Shown in pieces: positions 1 to 10,744 of a stretch of DNA of 64,000 bases. Position 1 is the first letter of the stretch; every line of letters starts with the position of its first letter. Source of the stretch: Neurospora crassa OR74A (taxonomy: Eukaryota > Ascomycota > Sordariomycetes > Sordariales > Sordariaceae); assembly GCF_000182925.2 (NCBI RefSeq), contig NC_026504.1:5828001-5892000 (forward strand), in the 5' to 3' direction. A program made the position numbers and the translations under genes. The notes beneath the pieces are model-generated. The model saw nothing but the letters and a program-made list of their open reading frames with translations, was not told the origin of the DNA and did not search any database.

Positions 1-1565
1 GCGTATCATTGCAGCGGGACTGGCGTTGGATGACTTGCCGTCCCCGATCCTCCAATGCCTCGGTTGTCCCCGACGAACTTGTCTGTCCATGGCGCGGTCA
101 TTGAACGCATTGTCCAAGGCCCGACCGACATGTTTCGATCGGAGAATTCGCTTTGTTGGGTTAGGTTTGGGACCCTGTTTTTTTTGAGGTGAAGCCATTC
201 CCGTCGGGTGTCCAGGGGTAAATCAAGGATTAGGGGTCCATGAACGACGCTAAGATAAGAAGCTATCAACAACCTCGGTACAAAATTGGGTCTCGACTTG
301 GTTCAATTGGCGGCGGTTCCAGCGGCATGTTTCTCACCAATTCATTCTCAGCTATGCCTTCACCCCACCTACCCTAAAGCATGCGCGACGGGGAGACCGT
401 TATTGTTCTATGCCTCTACAGGGATAGCCTCGACGGCAAAGGCGGGACTGTCACCAAGTGTCTGAAGACAGTTCGCGGCCTTTATGAGACATCAGCTACA
501 GACCAGCCGTCATTGGTTGCGGGAGTTGAGAGACAGATGCGCTGAAACAACGGGCAGTGTTCCCGCAGCGCGTCCCTGTAGGGCCTGGCATTTCTGGGCG
601 CTGCATGGATTCGTCGTGGAACACGACGTACATCAAGACCAAGGGAAACGGCCAAAAGTCCGGTCGTGGTTGTGGTTGCGGTCGGTGTAAGAGAACAAGA
701 CAACTAACTGGACCCGGCTACGTTGGAGCGTCTATCCCTCCATCTTGAATAACATGGTTTGCGACTGATCATCTCTTGACGACATGCCTGTTGCTGCGTT
801 ATTGTGCTTTATGGTGTTGTCAGCTGGTTGGTTTCGCCTACTCCGTGGCCTCGGTTGGTTAATCAGAATGACGAACACGGCGGTGTCTGTTGTTGGTCAC
901 CGACGTCCTTGTGTTTGGCGACAGGTCACCAACTTCAAAGCCGGGACGGAGTTCTGAATCGCCCCTGTCAACCGACCGGACTTCTTGCTCATTTTCCGCC
1001 GCCGCCGGGGCTCATTTCAGCCGACATCCGACGACACCTTGATGGCTCCGTGTTTTTTAGGCAACGATAACGGTCTCGATTACAGTACCCTGCCAAGACC
1101 TTAGCGCTGGTCGTGTTCCTGACCGCTGCGATCATGTCTCACATTAAGCCCTAACCCCAAGCCACTTGTCCTCCCCCCCCCCCCCCCCTTAGCTGCTTTG
1201 ATGCCATCACCATTCATTCAGCTCGAGGACAATGAAGCACCCAAAGCACTCGATGTGGTTGTCCATTTCCGGCGGTACACGGTTACACGAAAGCGTCTCA
1301 ACAAAGCGCCCCGAATCGTTTGAGCCTTGTTTGCGCCCACCCCTTTCATTTGAATCAACACCTCAAAAAGCTCACCGTCCTCTCGTCCAAACTGTGCCCA
1401 TTCTTTCACCGACCAAGTTGGACACCTATTCACAACTGTCCACGCAGATCTTCAATGACAAGACCATCGTGTCACTGGAATCATGGTGCCGGAATCCCAT
1501 AAAGCCTCTCCAAGAGGCGCCCTTGGAAACATATCGCATAACAATCGACAGTCAAGAACACCAAA
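1..1565. other. Intergenic DNA upstream of the acyltransferase pair
   Basis: No open frame here has protein-like composition or intron signals that join into a gene. A run of 16 C lies at 1173-1188. The last ~350 bases probably hold the promoter and 5' leader of the gene starting at 1566. Nothing else recognised. Confidence 0.6.
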
Positions 1566-3215
1566 ATGACCAGTCCTGGCCACATGAACATCCACCATCT
1601 CTCGACCTGGGACAATGTCGCTCCTCGCACATACACCGGTCGGGTGATTTGCTTTCCCTTTGATGACCATGCTCGCAAGAATCAGTCCGAGAGTGCCCAA
1701 ACTCTCTTTGACTGTCTGCGGAGCAATCTCGATGTCCTGGGTAAAGAGAGGCCTGACTTTGCCGGGAGACTCCAGCTCGGAGTGAACTTGGCACCCAGTT
1801 ACATGGAAGGGAACGTCTATCTCCTCACGTCCTCCAGCTTTCGCATCAACCTGAGGCCCAAGTACCCCAAGGAGCTTGAGTCCATGTACGGACAAGTAAC
1901 TGCCCAGGACGGTGCCGACACAGTAAAGGCAAAGGGGATCAAGTTCGATGGAAAGTTTATCGACTACGACACCTTGAAGCGTTCCGGGTTCCCTGCGAAA
2001 CCCTTCATCAATGAGGACCTGACCACCGACCTGATGCTCGGCGCAGGAAAGCCCCCCATTCCGGTTGTGGAGGTCGAGGTTGTCTTTCTCAACGGCGGTT
2101 TCTTCTTCAACCTGCTCATCCACCACTCCTATTTTGACGGCAAGGCGTACCACAAGTTTCTAGAATGCTTCGCCGCCTGTACTCGCGGAGATAAGCTTCC
2201 AAACTATTCGACCAATCCCATGATCAAGCTGCCCTACGAGCAGGACCAGTCTCTCGCCGAAGAAAAATTCGAGGACATCCTCCCCTTGTGTCCCGAGTTC
2301 CAGACCTGGCCGGACCACGACCTCAAAGGTCCAACGCAGCCCATCATGTCCGAAATTCTCAACAGCGAGAGACCCAAGTCCTTCAAAAACGACAGCAAGA
2401 TCTTTCTCTTCAGCTTTTCCAAGCTCAAGACTCTTAGTGTTGAGCTCGCCCAGCTCATCCCCGGCACCTCCCCGCCATCCGCTTACGCCACTCTCTGTGC
2501 TCTCCTCTGGGCACACACCCTCGTCGCCCGCCAAGTCTTTCTCAACAACTCTTCCGACCCCAGCGAACGTGCCATCCACACCCACTTCGCCTCCCACCCT
2601 CCCTTTTTCTCTACTCCGGTCGACTGGTCCAGCACACGGCTTCTCCAAAAGTATCCCTCCCTTTCTTCCATCACCGCCCAGGCCTACTTTGGCAACACCA
2701 TCACCTGGGCCATCACCACTCTCCCCGACACCTCTTTGCTCTACGACATTGCTTCAGGAAACAAGACCTCCCTCGCTCGTGTCGCTAGCGCAATCAGCCT
2801 TTCCATCTCCCGCGTCGACCCCTCCTTTCTTTACACGCGCGAAGCTCTGCTCGACAAAGTCCCTGATATGCGCCTGCTCGGTCTTCCGTGGGATAGCCGC
2901 ATGCCGGCCGAGTGGGGGATGAATAGCTGGGCGGATTTCGGTGCCGATATCGAGTGGTCGTTGCCTGGTGTTGCGAAAACCCCGGGGGTGGAAAAGGGCT
3001 GGACGCTGGCGGATGCGCAGAGACGGGTGCAGAAGGAGGTGGGAGGGTCGGGAGGGCTGATATTGCCGGCTAAGAGAGCAAAGCCGGAAAGTTGGGAGTG
3101 TCAGGTTAGTTTGCCGGAGGGGGCGATGAGGGCGTTGGAGGGGGATGAGGTTTTTAAAGAGTATTGGGAGGGCGTGGTTGGTGATGAGGCGGTGTCAGGC
3201 TTATTATGCGAGTGA
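1566..3215 (+). CDS. BAHD-type acyltransferase (trichothecene 3-O-acetyltransferase-like), copy A
   Basis: Single exon of 549 aa. The family transfers acyl groups from acyl-CoA to hydroxyl or amine groups of small molecules, probably in the cytosol. The catalytic HxxxD motif is HSYFD at residues 187-191, followed by G as usual. The second family signature, DFGWG, appears as DFGAD at 457-461, so the last two positions deviate. Length is in the upper range for fungal BAHD enzymes. The ATG at 1566 gives an N-terminus (LSTWDNVAPRTYTGR) that aligns with copy B (LSLWNNVAPRVYTSR), supporting this start. Copy B follows in tandem 548 bp downstream. No polyketide synthase, NRPS or P450 is nearby, so no biosynthetic cluster can be claimed. 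Substrate unknown. The 3' third switches from C-rich to G-rich sense-strand composition. Confidence 0.85.
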   Translation: MTSPGHMNIHHLSTWDNVAPRTYTGRVICFPFDDHARKNQSESAQTLFDCLRSNLDVLGKERPDFAGRLQLGVNLAPSYMEGNVYLLTSSSFRINLRPKYPKELESMYGQVTAQDGADTVKAKGIKFDGKFIDYDTLKRSGFPAKPFINEDLTTDLMLGAGKPPIPVVEVEVVFLNGGFFFNLLIHHSYFDGKAYHKFLECFAACTRGDKLPNYSTNPMIKLPYEQDQSLAEEKFEDILPLCPEFQTWPDHDLKGPTQPIMSEILNSERPKSFKNDSKIFLFSFSKLKTLSVELAQLIPGTSPPSAYATLCALLWAHTLVARQVFLNNSSDPSERAIHTHFASHPPFFSTPVDWSSTRLLQKYPSLSSITAQAYFGNTITWAITTLPDTSLLYDIASGNKTSLARVASAISLSISRVDPSFLYTREALLDKVPDMRLLGLPWDSRMPAEWGMNSWADFGADIEWSLPGVAKTPGVEKGWTLADAQRRVQKEVGGSGGLILPAKRAKPESWECQVSLPEGAMRALEGDEVFKEYWEGVVGDEAVSGLLCE

Positions 3216-3763
3216 TTGGAATCTTTGTCGGTTTTTGAGCAGTTTGCGGTGCTGGACCACATGCAGGGTGGGAAGTATCATGGAAAGAGTCAACGGAGGT
3301 ATCGGACACTGATGCAATGGAATATGGAGGGAAAGAATATCCGTATGGGAATGAAAGGCGCAATGTCGGAAGGCGTTCATGGGGATATGCCCGGCTATAT
3401 AAGTGCGTTTTGGTGTTCAAATAGGCGTATAGGGATGAAAGTCATGGATTAGGCTTATAGGTTGCGTAGTATGAGAATAAAGAATAACGATTGTCTACAA
3501 TGACCACCAGCCATTCACCAGAAACTCACAAAATGGTCATTGAGCCACCAGCACCCATTCACCCTCCTGCCGTGTCCAGACCAACGTACTTTCCACCTGG
3601 CACCAATCTTTGTTCAACCTTGACAGAACCTGGACGGCCAATTCATTCACTGCCGTGTCTAACCCGATATTTAAACCGTTTGCTGCGGGAAAACCGCACC
3701 ACGATCCCTTTCTCGCATCATCCTCGAGATTCCCTCAAAAGACAAACGCCCAAATCATCAGTC
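3216..3763 (+). promoter_or_regulatory. Spacer and probable promoter of acyltransferase copy B
   Basis: The spacer holds a good TATA box (TATATAAG, 3396-3403) and a second AT-rich box (TATTTAAA, about 3669-3676) before the ATG at 3764. The open frame runs back to about 3491, but that part is proline/histidine-rich, has no counterpart in copy A and overlaps the second TATA-like box. I treat it as untranslated. Confidence 0.4.
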
Positions 3764-5539
3764 ATGCCCACCAACGAGTCCACCACCCCCATCATCACCA
3801 CCTCCCCCCTCTCCCTCTGGAACAACGTCGCCCCCCGCGTCTACACCTCCCGCGCCCTCTGCTTTCCCTTCTCCGCCCCCGCCCGTAACCTCCTCGACCC
3901 CCTCTCCTACACCTCCACCCTCCTCTGGTTCCTGCGCATCCACCTCCTTTGCATCGCCAAAGCCCGACCCACCTTTGCCGGCAAACTTCAGCTTGGAGTC
4001 AACCTTTTGTCAGACGAAAAAGGGAAACTCAGGCGAGACGGTGTCTATAATGATTGGCATGTTTACTTGCGGACTTGTTCGCAGTGGGAAATCCCTTTGG
4101 GGGTGGAGTGGCCGGATGATGAAGAGGTGAGGGGGATGTATGCCGGTCTGGAGGTTGAGGGGGTTTGTAAAAGGGAAGTGAAAGGTTGGCCGAGGGAGTA
4201 TTTGAGTTATGATGAACTGAAGAGGGCGGGGTTTCCGGTGAAGCCGTTTATCAATCCTCAACTGACGGATTCGTCGTCGACGCTTGAGGAGGGCGGGGAA
4301 GCGGTGCCTGTTGTTCAGGTCAGGGTATTGTTGTTGAGAGGTGGGTTTGTTCTGAATGTTCTGGGACATCATACGATGTTCGATGGAGGGGCGTTTACCC
4401 AGTTCTTGAACATCTTTGCTGAGCATACGACGAGTTTGAGTTTCGAGTGGGAGAAGGTTCCGGGGAGCCATGACTTGCGGTTGACTTTGCCGGGGATCGA
4501 GAAGCCGTATGAGGAGCTGATGGCGAAGTGTCCCGAGTACAAAGAGTGGGAAGATCAAGCGCCCAATGGCCCTACGCACCCCGTCTCTCCCAGTCTGCGC
4601 GACGGCGACTCTTTGACCGGTTCTTCAAAAATCTTTGTCTTCACCTTTGCTAGAATCGCCCAGCTCCAGAAGGAAATCGCGACTCATGGTGTCAAAGCCA
4701 GCATCTACGAGTGTCTGTCTGGTCTCTTGTGGGCTTTGACGTACTTTTCCCGCGTCATGGCCTCCTCCACCGACCCCTCCTCATTCGAGCATTTCCTCCA
4801 CAACCACTTTGCCGAGGAGCAGCCCGTCTTTTCTACGCCTACCGACTGGTTCGCTCGTGTTGCTGGTTTGACGTCGGCCAATCCCGAAATTGTTGCTTTC
4901 AAGGAACAGATTGCCGAGGATACGAAGGATTATCTGGGCAACAAAATCACCTGGATTAGCACCCGTTTGCCCTCGGCCTCTCTGCTAATCGACGCAGCAA
5001 AGGACGGAGATCTCGCTGCTCTGGCAAAGATTGTAGCAGCCATCAGCAAATCCGGTACCGATATGGCGGAGGACATGGAGGAGTACATCACCGTTCGCAC
5101 CTCCCTCTTTGCTGGCCTTTCCCAGAATTCCAGCGCCGGCGACAGCAACGACATCCGCCGCATCGGTCTCGCGTTCGACCCCCGCCAGCCGTCCGAATGG
5201 CAGATGAACAGTTGGAAGAACTTTGGCGCCGACACGGAATGGCGATTTCCTCCTCTTCCGTCCTTTTCTTTCCCCTCTCTTCAAGCTCCTATGGTCCCTA
5301 CTAATGCCTTTTCTCCTTCTGCATCTGCCTCTTATAGTCACCGCGACTACTTTAATGTGACTAAACCCGATGCTGTCCGGCGCGTGCAAGCTCGATATGG
5401 TATCAGTGGAGGACTGTGGTTGCCGGCGAGGAAGGAGCAGAAGGAGGAGGTGTTGGTGCAGATTAGTTTGCCGCAGGAGGCGATGGGGGTTTTTGAGGGG
5501 TTGGTTTTGGATGAGAAGTGGGTGGAGAGGGTTATTTGA
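3764..5539 (+). CDS. BAHD-type acyltransferase, tandem paralog copy B
   Basis: Single exon of 591 aa from the ATG at 3764. It has the same family signs as copy A: the HxxxD motif is HTMFD at residues 203-207, and the C-terminal signature reads NFGAD at 486-490 in place of DFGWG. The shared A-D ending suggests that the pair, or a subfamily, has drifted from the canonical form. Compared with copy A it carries extra sequence after the NFGAD block, a Ser/Pro-rich stretch around residues 495-525. Both copies retain the active-site histidine and aspartate, so both are probably catalytic. Likely role is acylation of a small metabolite; substrate unknown. Blocks of C-ending and G/T-ending codons alternate along the gene (C-rich about 3780-4000, G-rich 4080-4560, C-rich 4565-5330, G-rich 5385-5539). 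Confidence 0.85.
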   Translation: MPTNESTTPIITTSPLSLWNNVAPRVYTSRALCFPFSAPARNLLDPLSYTSTLLWFLRIHLLCIAKARPTFAGKLQLGVNLLSDEKGKLRRDGVYNDWHVYLRTCSQWEIPLGVEWPDDEEVRGMYAGLEVEGVCKREVKGWPREYLSYDELKRAGFPVKPFINPQLTDSSSTLEEGGEAVPVVQVRVLLLRGGFVLNVLGHHTMFDGGAFTQFLNIFAEHTTSLSFEWEKVPGSHDLRLTLPGIEKPYEELMAKCPEYKEWEDQAPNGPTHPVSPSLRDGDSLTGSSKIFVFTFARIAQLQKEIATHGVKASIYECLSGLLWALTYFSRVMASSTDPSSFEHFLHNHFAEEQPVFSTPTDWFARVAGLTSANPEIVAFKEQIAEDTKDYLGNKITWISTRLPSASLLIDAAKDGDLAALAKIVAAISKSGTDMAEDMEEYITVRTSLFAGLSQNSSAGDSNDIRRIGLAFDPRQPSEWQMNSWKNFGADTEWRFPPLPSFSFPSLQAPMVPTNAFSPSASASYSHRDYFNVTKPDAVRRVQARYGISGGLWLPARKEQKEEVLVQISLPQEAMGVFEGLVLDEKWVERVI

Positions 5540-6134
5540 GGAAACATATCTGAACAGAGGCGTAGTAGGAGGTTTGGAATCGGGAAATGGACTGGAATCT
5601 TGCAAGTATGGAAGGGCTGTCGGATTTAGATTGGAATTTCAAGGAACTTCTTTTGTCGGGATGGTGGTCATTAGGTAGGTATTCAAGAAAGGGAAGGCGC
5701 AAGGTCGGAAGATATCACACCCACATAACTGAACTAGGCCGTTATTAGATGACTCGTCACATCATTCAACAATTCTCGTTGCTTTTTACTTGATACCATC
5801 CCATTAGTTTCAATTGGCGCATGCAGATCCTCGTATTATTTTTGGTGACACGACAGCTCTGTGGCGTTCGTTGGCTTCCACTACCCCTGACGATAACGGA
5901 CGGGAAACAGATATGGATGTATGTTCCCGACGGCACCTGCGACGAGAGTTGCTCTCTCCTTCCACTGTCACTTTTCTTCCCGTAGAAATTCTCGCGCAGT
6001 CCGACTTTAGCGACGGCATCTGCAATGGATCTGTCGAGGTAATCCAACATTTCCCACCAGCATCGATATCACGACCTTCTTTGACGCAGCTCTTCCTTAC
6101 CCAAGTCACTCGCTCCATCCACTTGCTCGCCGCC
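5540..6134. other. Intergenic spacer, 5' region of the GH128-like gene
   Basis: No gene seen. The open frame continues upstream of the ATG at 6135 to about 5814, but the signal-peptide-like N-terminus at 6135 makes this a probable 5' leader. Confidence 0.5.
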
Positions 6135-7300
6135 ATGCTGTTCATCCACTTCCTCTGCCTCTCGGCACTGGCCACGGCCACCACATCCCCCAAACGCGGC
6201 CTCATCTTCACCCCAAACAGCGACTGGCCCAAAGACGACCTAGTCTGGATTACCGGCCCCAACAATCTAACCTGGTACCACAACTACCAATCCCTTCCGT
6301 CGTCCGAGTCCAATTATGCCGCCCTTTCCCAGAACCAGATCGAGTTCGTGCCGACCATGTGGGGAGGGAACGAGAATGACACCGACTTCTTGGGAAATGT
6401 GACGGCCCTGATGGGGGTCGACTCGAGCAAAGACGAAGACAAGGACAAGACCAAGAGAGCCAGCGACAAGCGCAACATAACCCACGTCATGACCTTTAAC
6501 AAACCCGACCAGCCCTTTGACGTCGGCGGTAGCGAAATGGAACCCCGTGTAGCTGCCAAAGCATGGATCAAGAACATCATACCGCTTCGGCGGCTGGGAG
6601 TCAAGGTCGGTCTGCCGCTTGTCAATCAGCCGTACACGAGCCAGACTAAACGAGAGGAGGGCAACAAATCATGGCTGGACATGTTCTTTGCCAACTGCTC
6701 CGGGCTCCTGGACAAGGTGGAGGACGCAGAAGAGAAAACGTGCGGGTTCGACTTTGTGCCTGTTTATTCTTTTGGGGATTTTGAGATGTTGGAAGAAAGG
6801 GTCGGGATATTTGAGAATGCGTGAGTCCTTTTACCCGTTCCACTGGCTTCCCTCAAGTCCATTTCTTTACCAGGTCATTATATCATGTAATTCCGCTAAC
6901 ACTCCGTCACAGCTTCCCCGGCCTCGACATCTGGATCACCGAATTCGGCATCCCCTCCGAGACCCTTGAAAACACGCAAAAGTTCTACAACCAATCCATC
7001 CCTTACCTCGACAGCAAAGAGAGCGTCAAGCGATATGCCTGGTTCGGCGCCTTTCGAAGTATCGTGTCCAACGTCGGTCCCAATCAAGCCTTTCTAGATG
7101 CATACGGACAGTTGACAGATATTGGGAGCTGGTATCTCGGTGGCAACGCAACGGGAAGAGAGGCCCTTCCGAGCGAGGACTACAAGGACGACAAGTGCAC
7201 AAAGGAGAAGCCGTGTGGAGGGGATGAGAATGGGGAGGGAACATTGCGGCCGAGCAGGCTCATTGTTCTTTTGGTCGCCGTCTCCTTTTTGTTGGTATAA
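6135..7300 (+). CDS. Secreted GH128-like (Asl1-type) protein with a Glu-to-Lys change at the acid/base site
   Basis: Two exons, 6135-6820 and 6913-7300. The 92-nt intron starts GTGAGT, has GCTAAC as branch site and ends CACAG. The product is 357 aa. Residues 1-17 form a signal peptide (hydrophobic FIHFLCLSALATA) and residues 344-357 a hydrophobic tail, suggesting a GPI-anchored cell-wall protein. GH128 enzymes cleave beta-1,3-glucan with two catalytic glutamates. The nucleophile motif WITEFG is present (E239), followed by the family-typical RYAWFGAF at 269-276. The acid/base motif, normally FNEPE, reads FNKPD, so lysine 123 stands where glutamate is expected. The HWY motif is also changed, to PVYSFG. 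I infer a glucan-binding or otherwise non-hydrolytic role. A convergent paralog with both glutamates lies 136 bp away. Confidence 0.8.
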
Positions 7301-7435
7301 TTGCTTTGGGGGGATCTGTTCAACGCTTACGCTCACTGTGGCCCGGTGCCTCCCTGATTCAATTCGCATCGCCCGCTTCCATTACCCTCTCCTCGTCCAC
7401 TCGCCGTCTTCCTCCCTCCTACTTCTGTCTGCCGC

Positions 7436-8218
7436 CTACTCAGCGCAATCCCTATACCACTCCCCCAACTCGGTAACACCCCCCTCATCCCCCAACAGAC
7501 TCGCCCACCTCCCCACATTCCCAATCGTCTCCGGTCTCATGGCCCCAAACCACGCATACCTCTCCACCCAATCCAACGTATCCAAATACTTGCAACTCTC
7601 CTTACAAAAGTGTTCCACCTCCTCCTTGGGCAGCGGATTCGCCTGGTCCCAATTCGTGCACGCAAACTCGGTAATCCACACGGGCTTGTCCGGCCCCAGC
7701 TGATGATGCGTGCTCCAGATATAATCATAAAACGCGCCCAAGTTCGCCCCGCCATACCAATGCAAACAGTAAAAGTCCACGTCGCTCCCCTCTGCCCGGA
7801 TAGCCGCCATGAACTGCTGAAGCCAGGTGACGCCCTGCGGCGCTGAACTAATTCCGGGACTACCCGCCCTGACTCCCTGCCGGCGTAGGGGCTCGATAAC
7901 CCGCAGCCATTCCTGCGCTGCTAGCTCGACGGGCATGTTACTTTGGTCGGTAAGCTCGGGCTCGTTAAACCCTAGCACTGTCGGCTGTCCGTTACATTCG
8001 GGATCCGGGTAGCAGGCGTTGAGGTGCGAGGGGAGCTCGTCGATGTAGACGTGGTTCCATTGCATAGGCACGAATTGCAGAGAGCAGCCTGGGCCGGTGC
8101 CGGGGGTTAGGCGCGGGGACCAGTTGTAGAGCCAGGAGATGAGGGAGCCGGGTTTGGAGAAGAGGAAGGGCGGGTCGGGGGAGGCGACGGGAAAGGTTAG
8201 GCCGCGTTTGGATGTCAT
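7436..8218 (-). CDS. GH128 glycoside hydrolase (beta-1,3-glucanase-like), canonical catalytic pair
   Basis: Single exon, 260 aa from the ATG at 8218 (MTSKRGLTF). The frame is open further upstream but contains no other ATG. It has all the GH128 hallmarks: GFNEPE at residues 83-88 with acid/base E86, HWYG at 153-156, WITEFA at 181-186 with nucleophile E184, and RYAWFGAM at 220-227. The length matches a bare GH128 catalytic domain. No signal peptide is visible from this start, so the product is cytosolic or a short upstream exon was missed. Expected activity is cleavage of beta-1,3-glucan in wall remodelling. It converges on the related gene at 6135-7300 with only 135 bp between stop codons, so the 3' UTRs probably overlap. 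Confidence 0.85.
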   Translation of the reverse strand: MTSKRGLTFPVASPDPPFLFSKPGSLISWLYNWSPRLTPGTGPGCSLQFVPMQWNHVYIDELPSHLNACYPDPECNGQPTVLGFNEPELTDQSNMPVELAAQEWLRVIEPLRRQGVRAGSPGISSAPQGVTWLQQFMAAIRAEGSDVDFYCLHWYGGANLGAFYDYIWSTHHQLGPDKPVWITEFACTNWDQANPLPKEEVEHFCKESCKYLDTLDWVERYAWFGAMRPETIGNVGRWASLLGDEGGVTELGEWYRDCAE

Positions 8219-10744
8219 TTTGGGGCTTGGTTTGGGTGCCGGGTTTTGGGGGAAGTTGGTGGCTGACTGAGATGCGATTATGGCGGGGTTAACTGGTAAT
8301 GATATCTTTGACGGGGATGAAGCTGGAGGTAGTCGATCTAACAACCAGAAATGAAGCAGAGAATAAAAGGGGCGCAGCCTTGACAGGAGATGCAACCTCA
8401 AGTGGATTTAATCCTGATTGTTGACATCGAACCCGCCGACGCGGCACTGGGGCTGCGGCCGGGGCAGTGCACTGTCAGCCCCGTACAAGGCGATAAGATA
8501 GACGCTAAGCGCTAAGCGACTTGGCTTGTTTAGCGGCTGGCGGTCCCCTGATGACGTAGAGGTAGCCTAGGCCGTTCCGTGGCAGTGCTGGCTCCATGTC
8601 CACTGCTTCGTGGTTAGGGTTGGCTGTGGGAAAAGACGCTGATGAGATGCTTGTTTAGGATGTCATCTTCTTCATCAAACCTGAAATGAGAGTCTTTGAA
8701 ACGCGTTTGATGACCAGGCTATGGTCTTGTTTTATGCACTAACGTTTCGAAAGGGTTGAAATGGCCCTGGTTATCGATTTATTGCAGAGTGGCTAGCGAC
8801 CCTTCAGTCTCAAGGCATCGCCAACCCGCCAAGGAACCTCGAAGCGGGAGAAGATAGCGAACCAATTTCCAGAGTAGTTGAGTCCGAAAGTGCCATTGAG
8901 GCATGAGGAATGAACAAAGAAAAGTCTGGAGTATGCGGGTCATTGTGAAAATAAAGGTGGCCAAATCGTTTGAGTGGAAAAGGGACAGGTTGGTGTTCGT
9001 CGCTGCAGTGATGGAGAGATGAAGAAATCATGGAAACACACCCCCGAGGGATAGCCTCGTGTTTTCTGGATGGTTCAATCGACAATTCCTAGGTACCAAT
9101 CGAACACCGGAATGCGGACAAGTAACCAAGCAAGGGATGCACGTGGTTCGCCCGCACTTCTTCAACCCGGAAATGAATGGCTTCCATCACATTGTTCCAG
9201 GCCGTGTGCAAACATTGTTCTTTACCCGCATTACCCACTATACGTCCCGCCAAATGGTCATGACTTTCCTTGATGATGGAAGTTTGCCATGCTTCGAGAA
9301 CACGGAAACTCCTTGCGATTGTCTTTTTCCAGGCGGATGACGGTCGTTTGCCCTTGGACGCCCAGTCTTTGAAAGGGAACTTGGTCTCTATACAAAAAGT
9401 CCAAGTCCACCCATTCATTGTGAATTATGCTTCCTCTTCGATACTCAGTTCAAGAAACTGCTCGTTATCATATCCAATACTCATATCTCGAGCATACGCA
9501 ACAATGGACGCCAAACCTCATCATGCCCGTCCTGATCCAACCTTCCCCCAGGTCATTCGCGCCCCCTTCAAGTCCACAACGTTCGCTCTCTCGGGGATAG
9601 GGTACGATTGGTACATTTGGAATGAGAAGCCTTTCGAGTGTCTGTAAAGGGCTATTTGCGTTGATGTCGGTTTCCACCATGTCTTCTCCTTCTTCTCCAA
9701 TGGGTACTGACATCTGGACAGTTAAAAGTTATTTTGTCCAAACACGGCTACAGCGTCACAATGAATAGTCAGCAAGAGGAAAATCCACTTCGTCATTCAA
9801 ATCTCAACAACGTGTATGAACGCTATCCGAGTCCAATCGCTCCATCGACCCGTCCGTCTGTCAGTCCATCCGTCCGAGCCGGTCACGTCTACCCTCTTCA
9901 TGATATGATAAGGACAGCAAATGGTATCTTGGAGACAAAAGAGAAAACAAAACATTGTGCCATCCCTTCTAGCCATGGCCTTTTGTGTACTTTTGTATAC
10001 CTAGAACCACCCTCTCTGCATGGTCCTGACAATGGAAATTTTGTCTACCGCAGTCTTTTGTCACTGTTCAGCACGGGTACATGAGGCAAGAGGAAGCCAC
10101 GCGAGAACGAAATCAACCACGACACCGTCAAATATCCACCCAAGAATGCAGGAAAGGCCGATACTTTTTCATAACATCATAAAGCAAAACCAAACATCGC
10201 TTTTGTTTGTCAAACCACAAGGAAACCACCACTCCAAAATCACTCAGGAAATGTGTATTGCTATGTAACAAAAAGAAAAACCGTGTAATCTGTGTATCGA
10301 GTCGAAGCAATGTCGAGTCGTCCGTGAAAACCATCGTCGTAGTACTGTCGTACAGAAAAAAACGCCTTGCATCGTCTTTGCGAATGCGCTGCGCTCAACT
10401 GGAGGCCAGGGATGGTCCCAACATGGGAGATGTTGTTGGCTTGCTGTTGTTGTTCATCGCGGTTGACGTTGTTAACGCAATCTGTGCTGAACAAACAAAC
10501 AGACAGACAGACAACACTCGTTGGGCCATGCCGTCCTTCCACGTACGTAGCCTGAAAACCAGGCCCACACGATGTCATTCCCGGTGGAAGAGGGATCGTG
10601 GGTATGTGTAGTACCGTACACTTGCTGTATCCTCGTCCGTAGTAGTAGTGGGTATCGTTACCGGTGTCCAGTCCGTATCCGCGATCCAAAGGCCATAATC
10701 CGAAATCCGTAGTCCGTACCCGAGATCCATATTCCGTCGAATCC
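8219..10744. other. Gene-poor spacer of about 2.5 kb
   Basis: Open frames here are short, occur on both strands over the same bases and lack family motifs. I could not support a gene. The right end (about 10.6-10.74 kb) holds short repeated ATCCGTAGTCCG-like pieces, probably in the 3' UTR of the acidic-protein gene. Confidence 0.5.

Noticed and set aside
9089-9647. Overlapping frames on both strands in the 8.2-10.7 kb spacer
   Set aside because: Similar length on both strands, no motifs, no splice signals linking them to anything.
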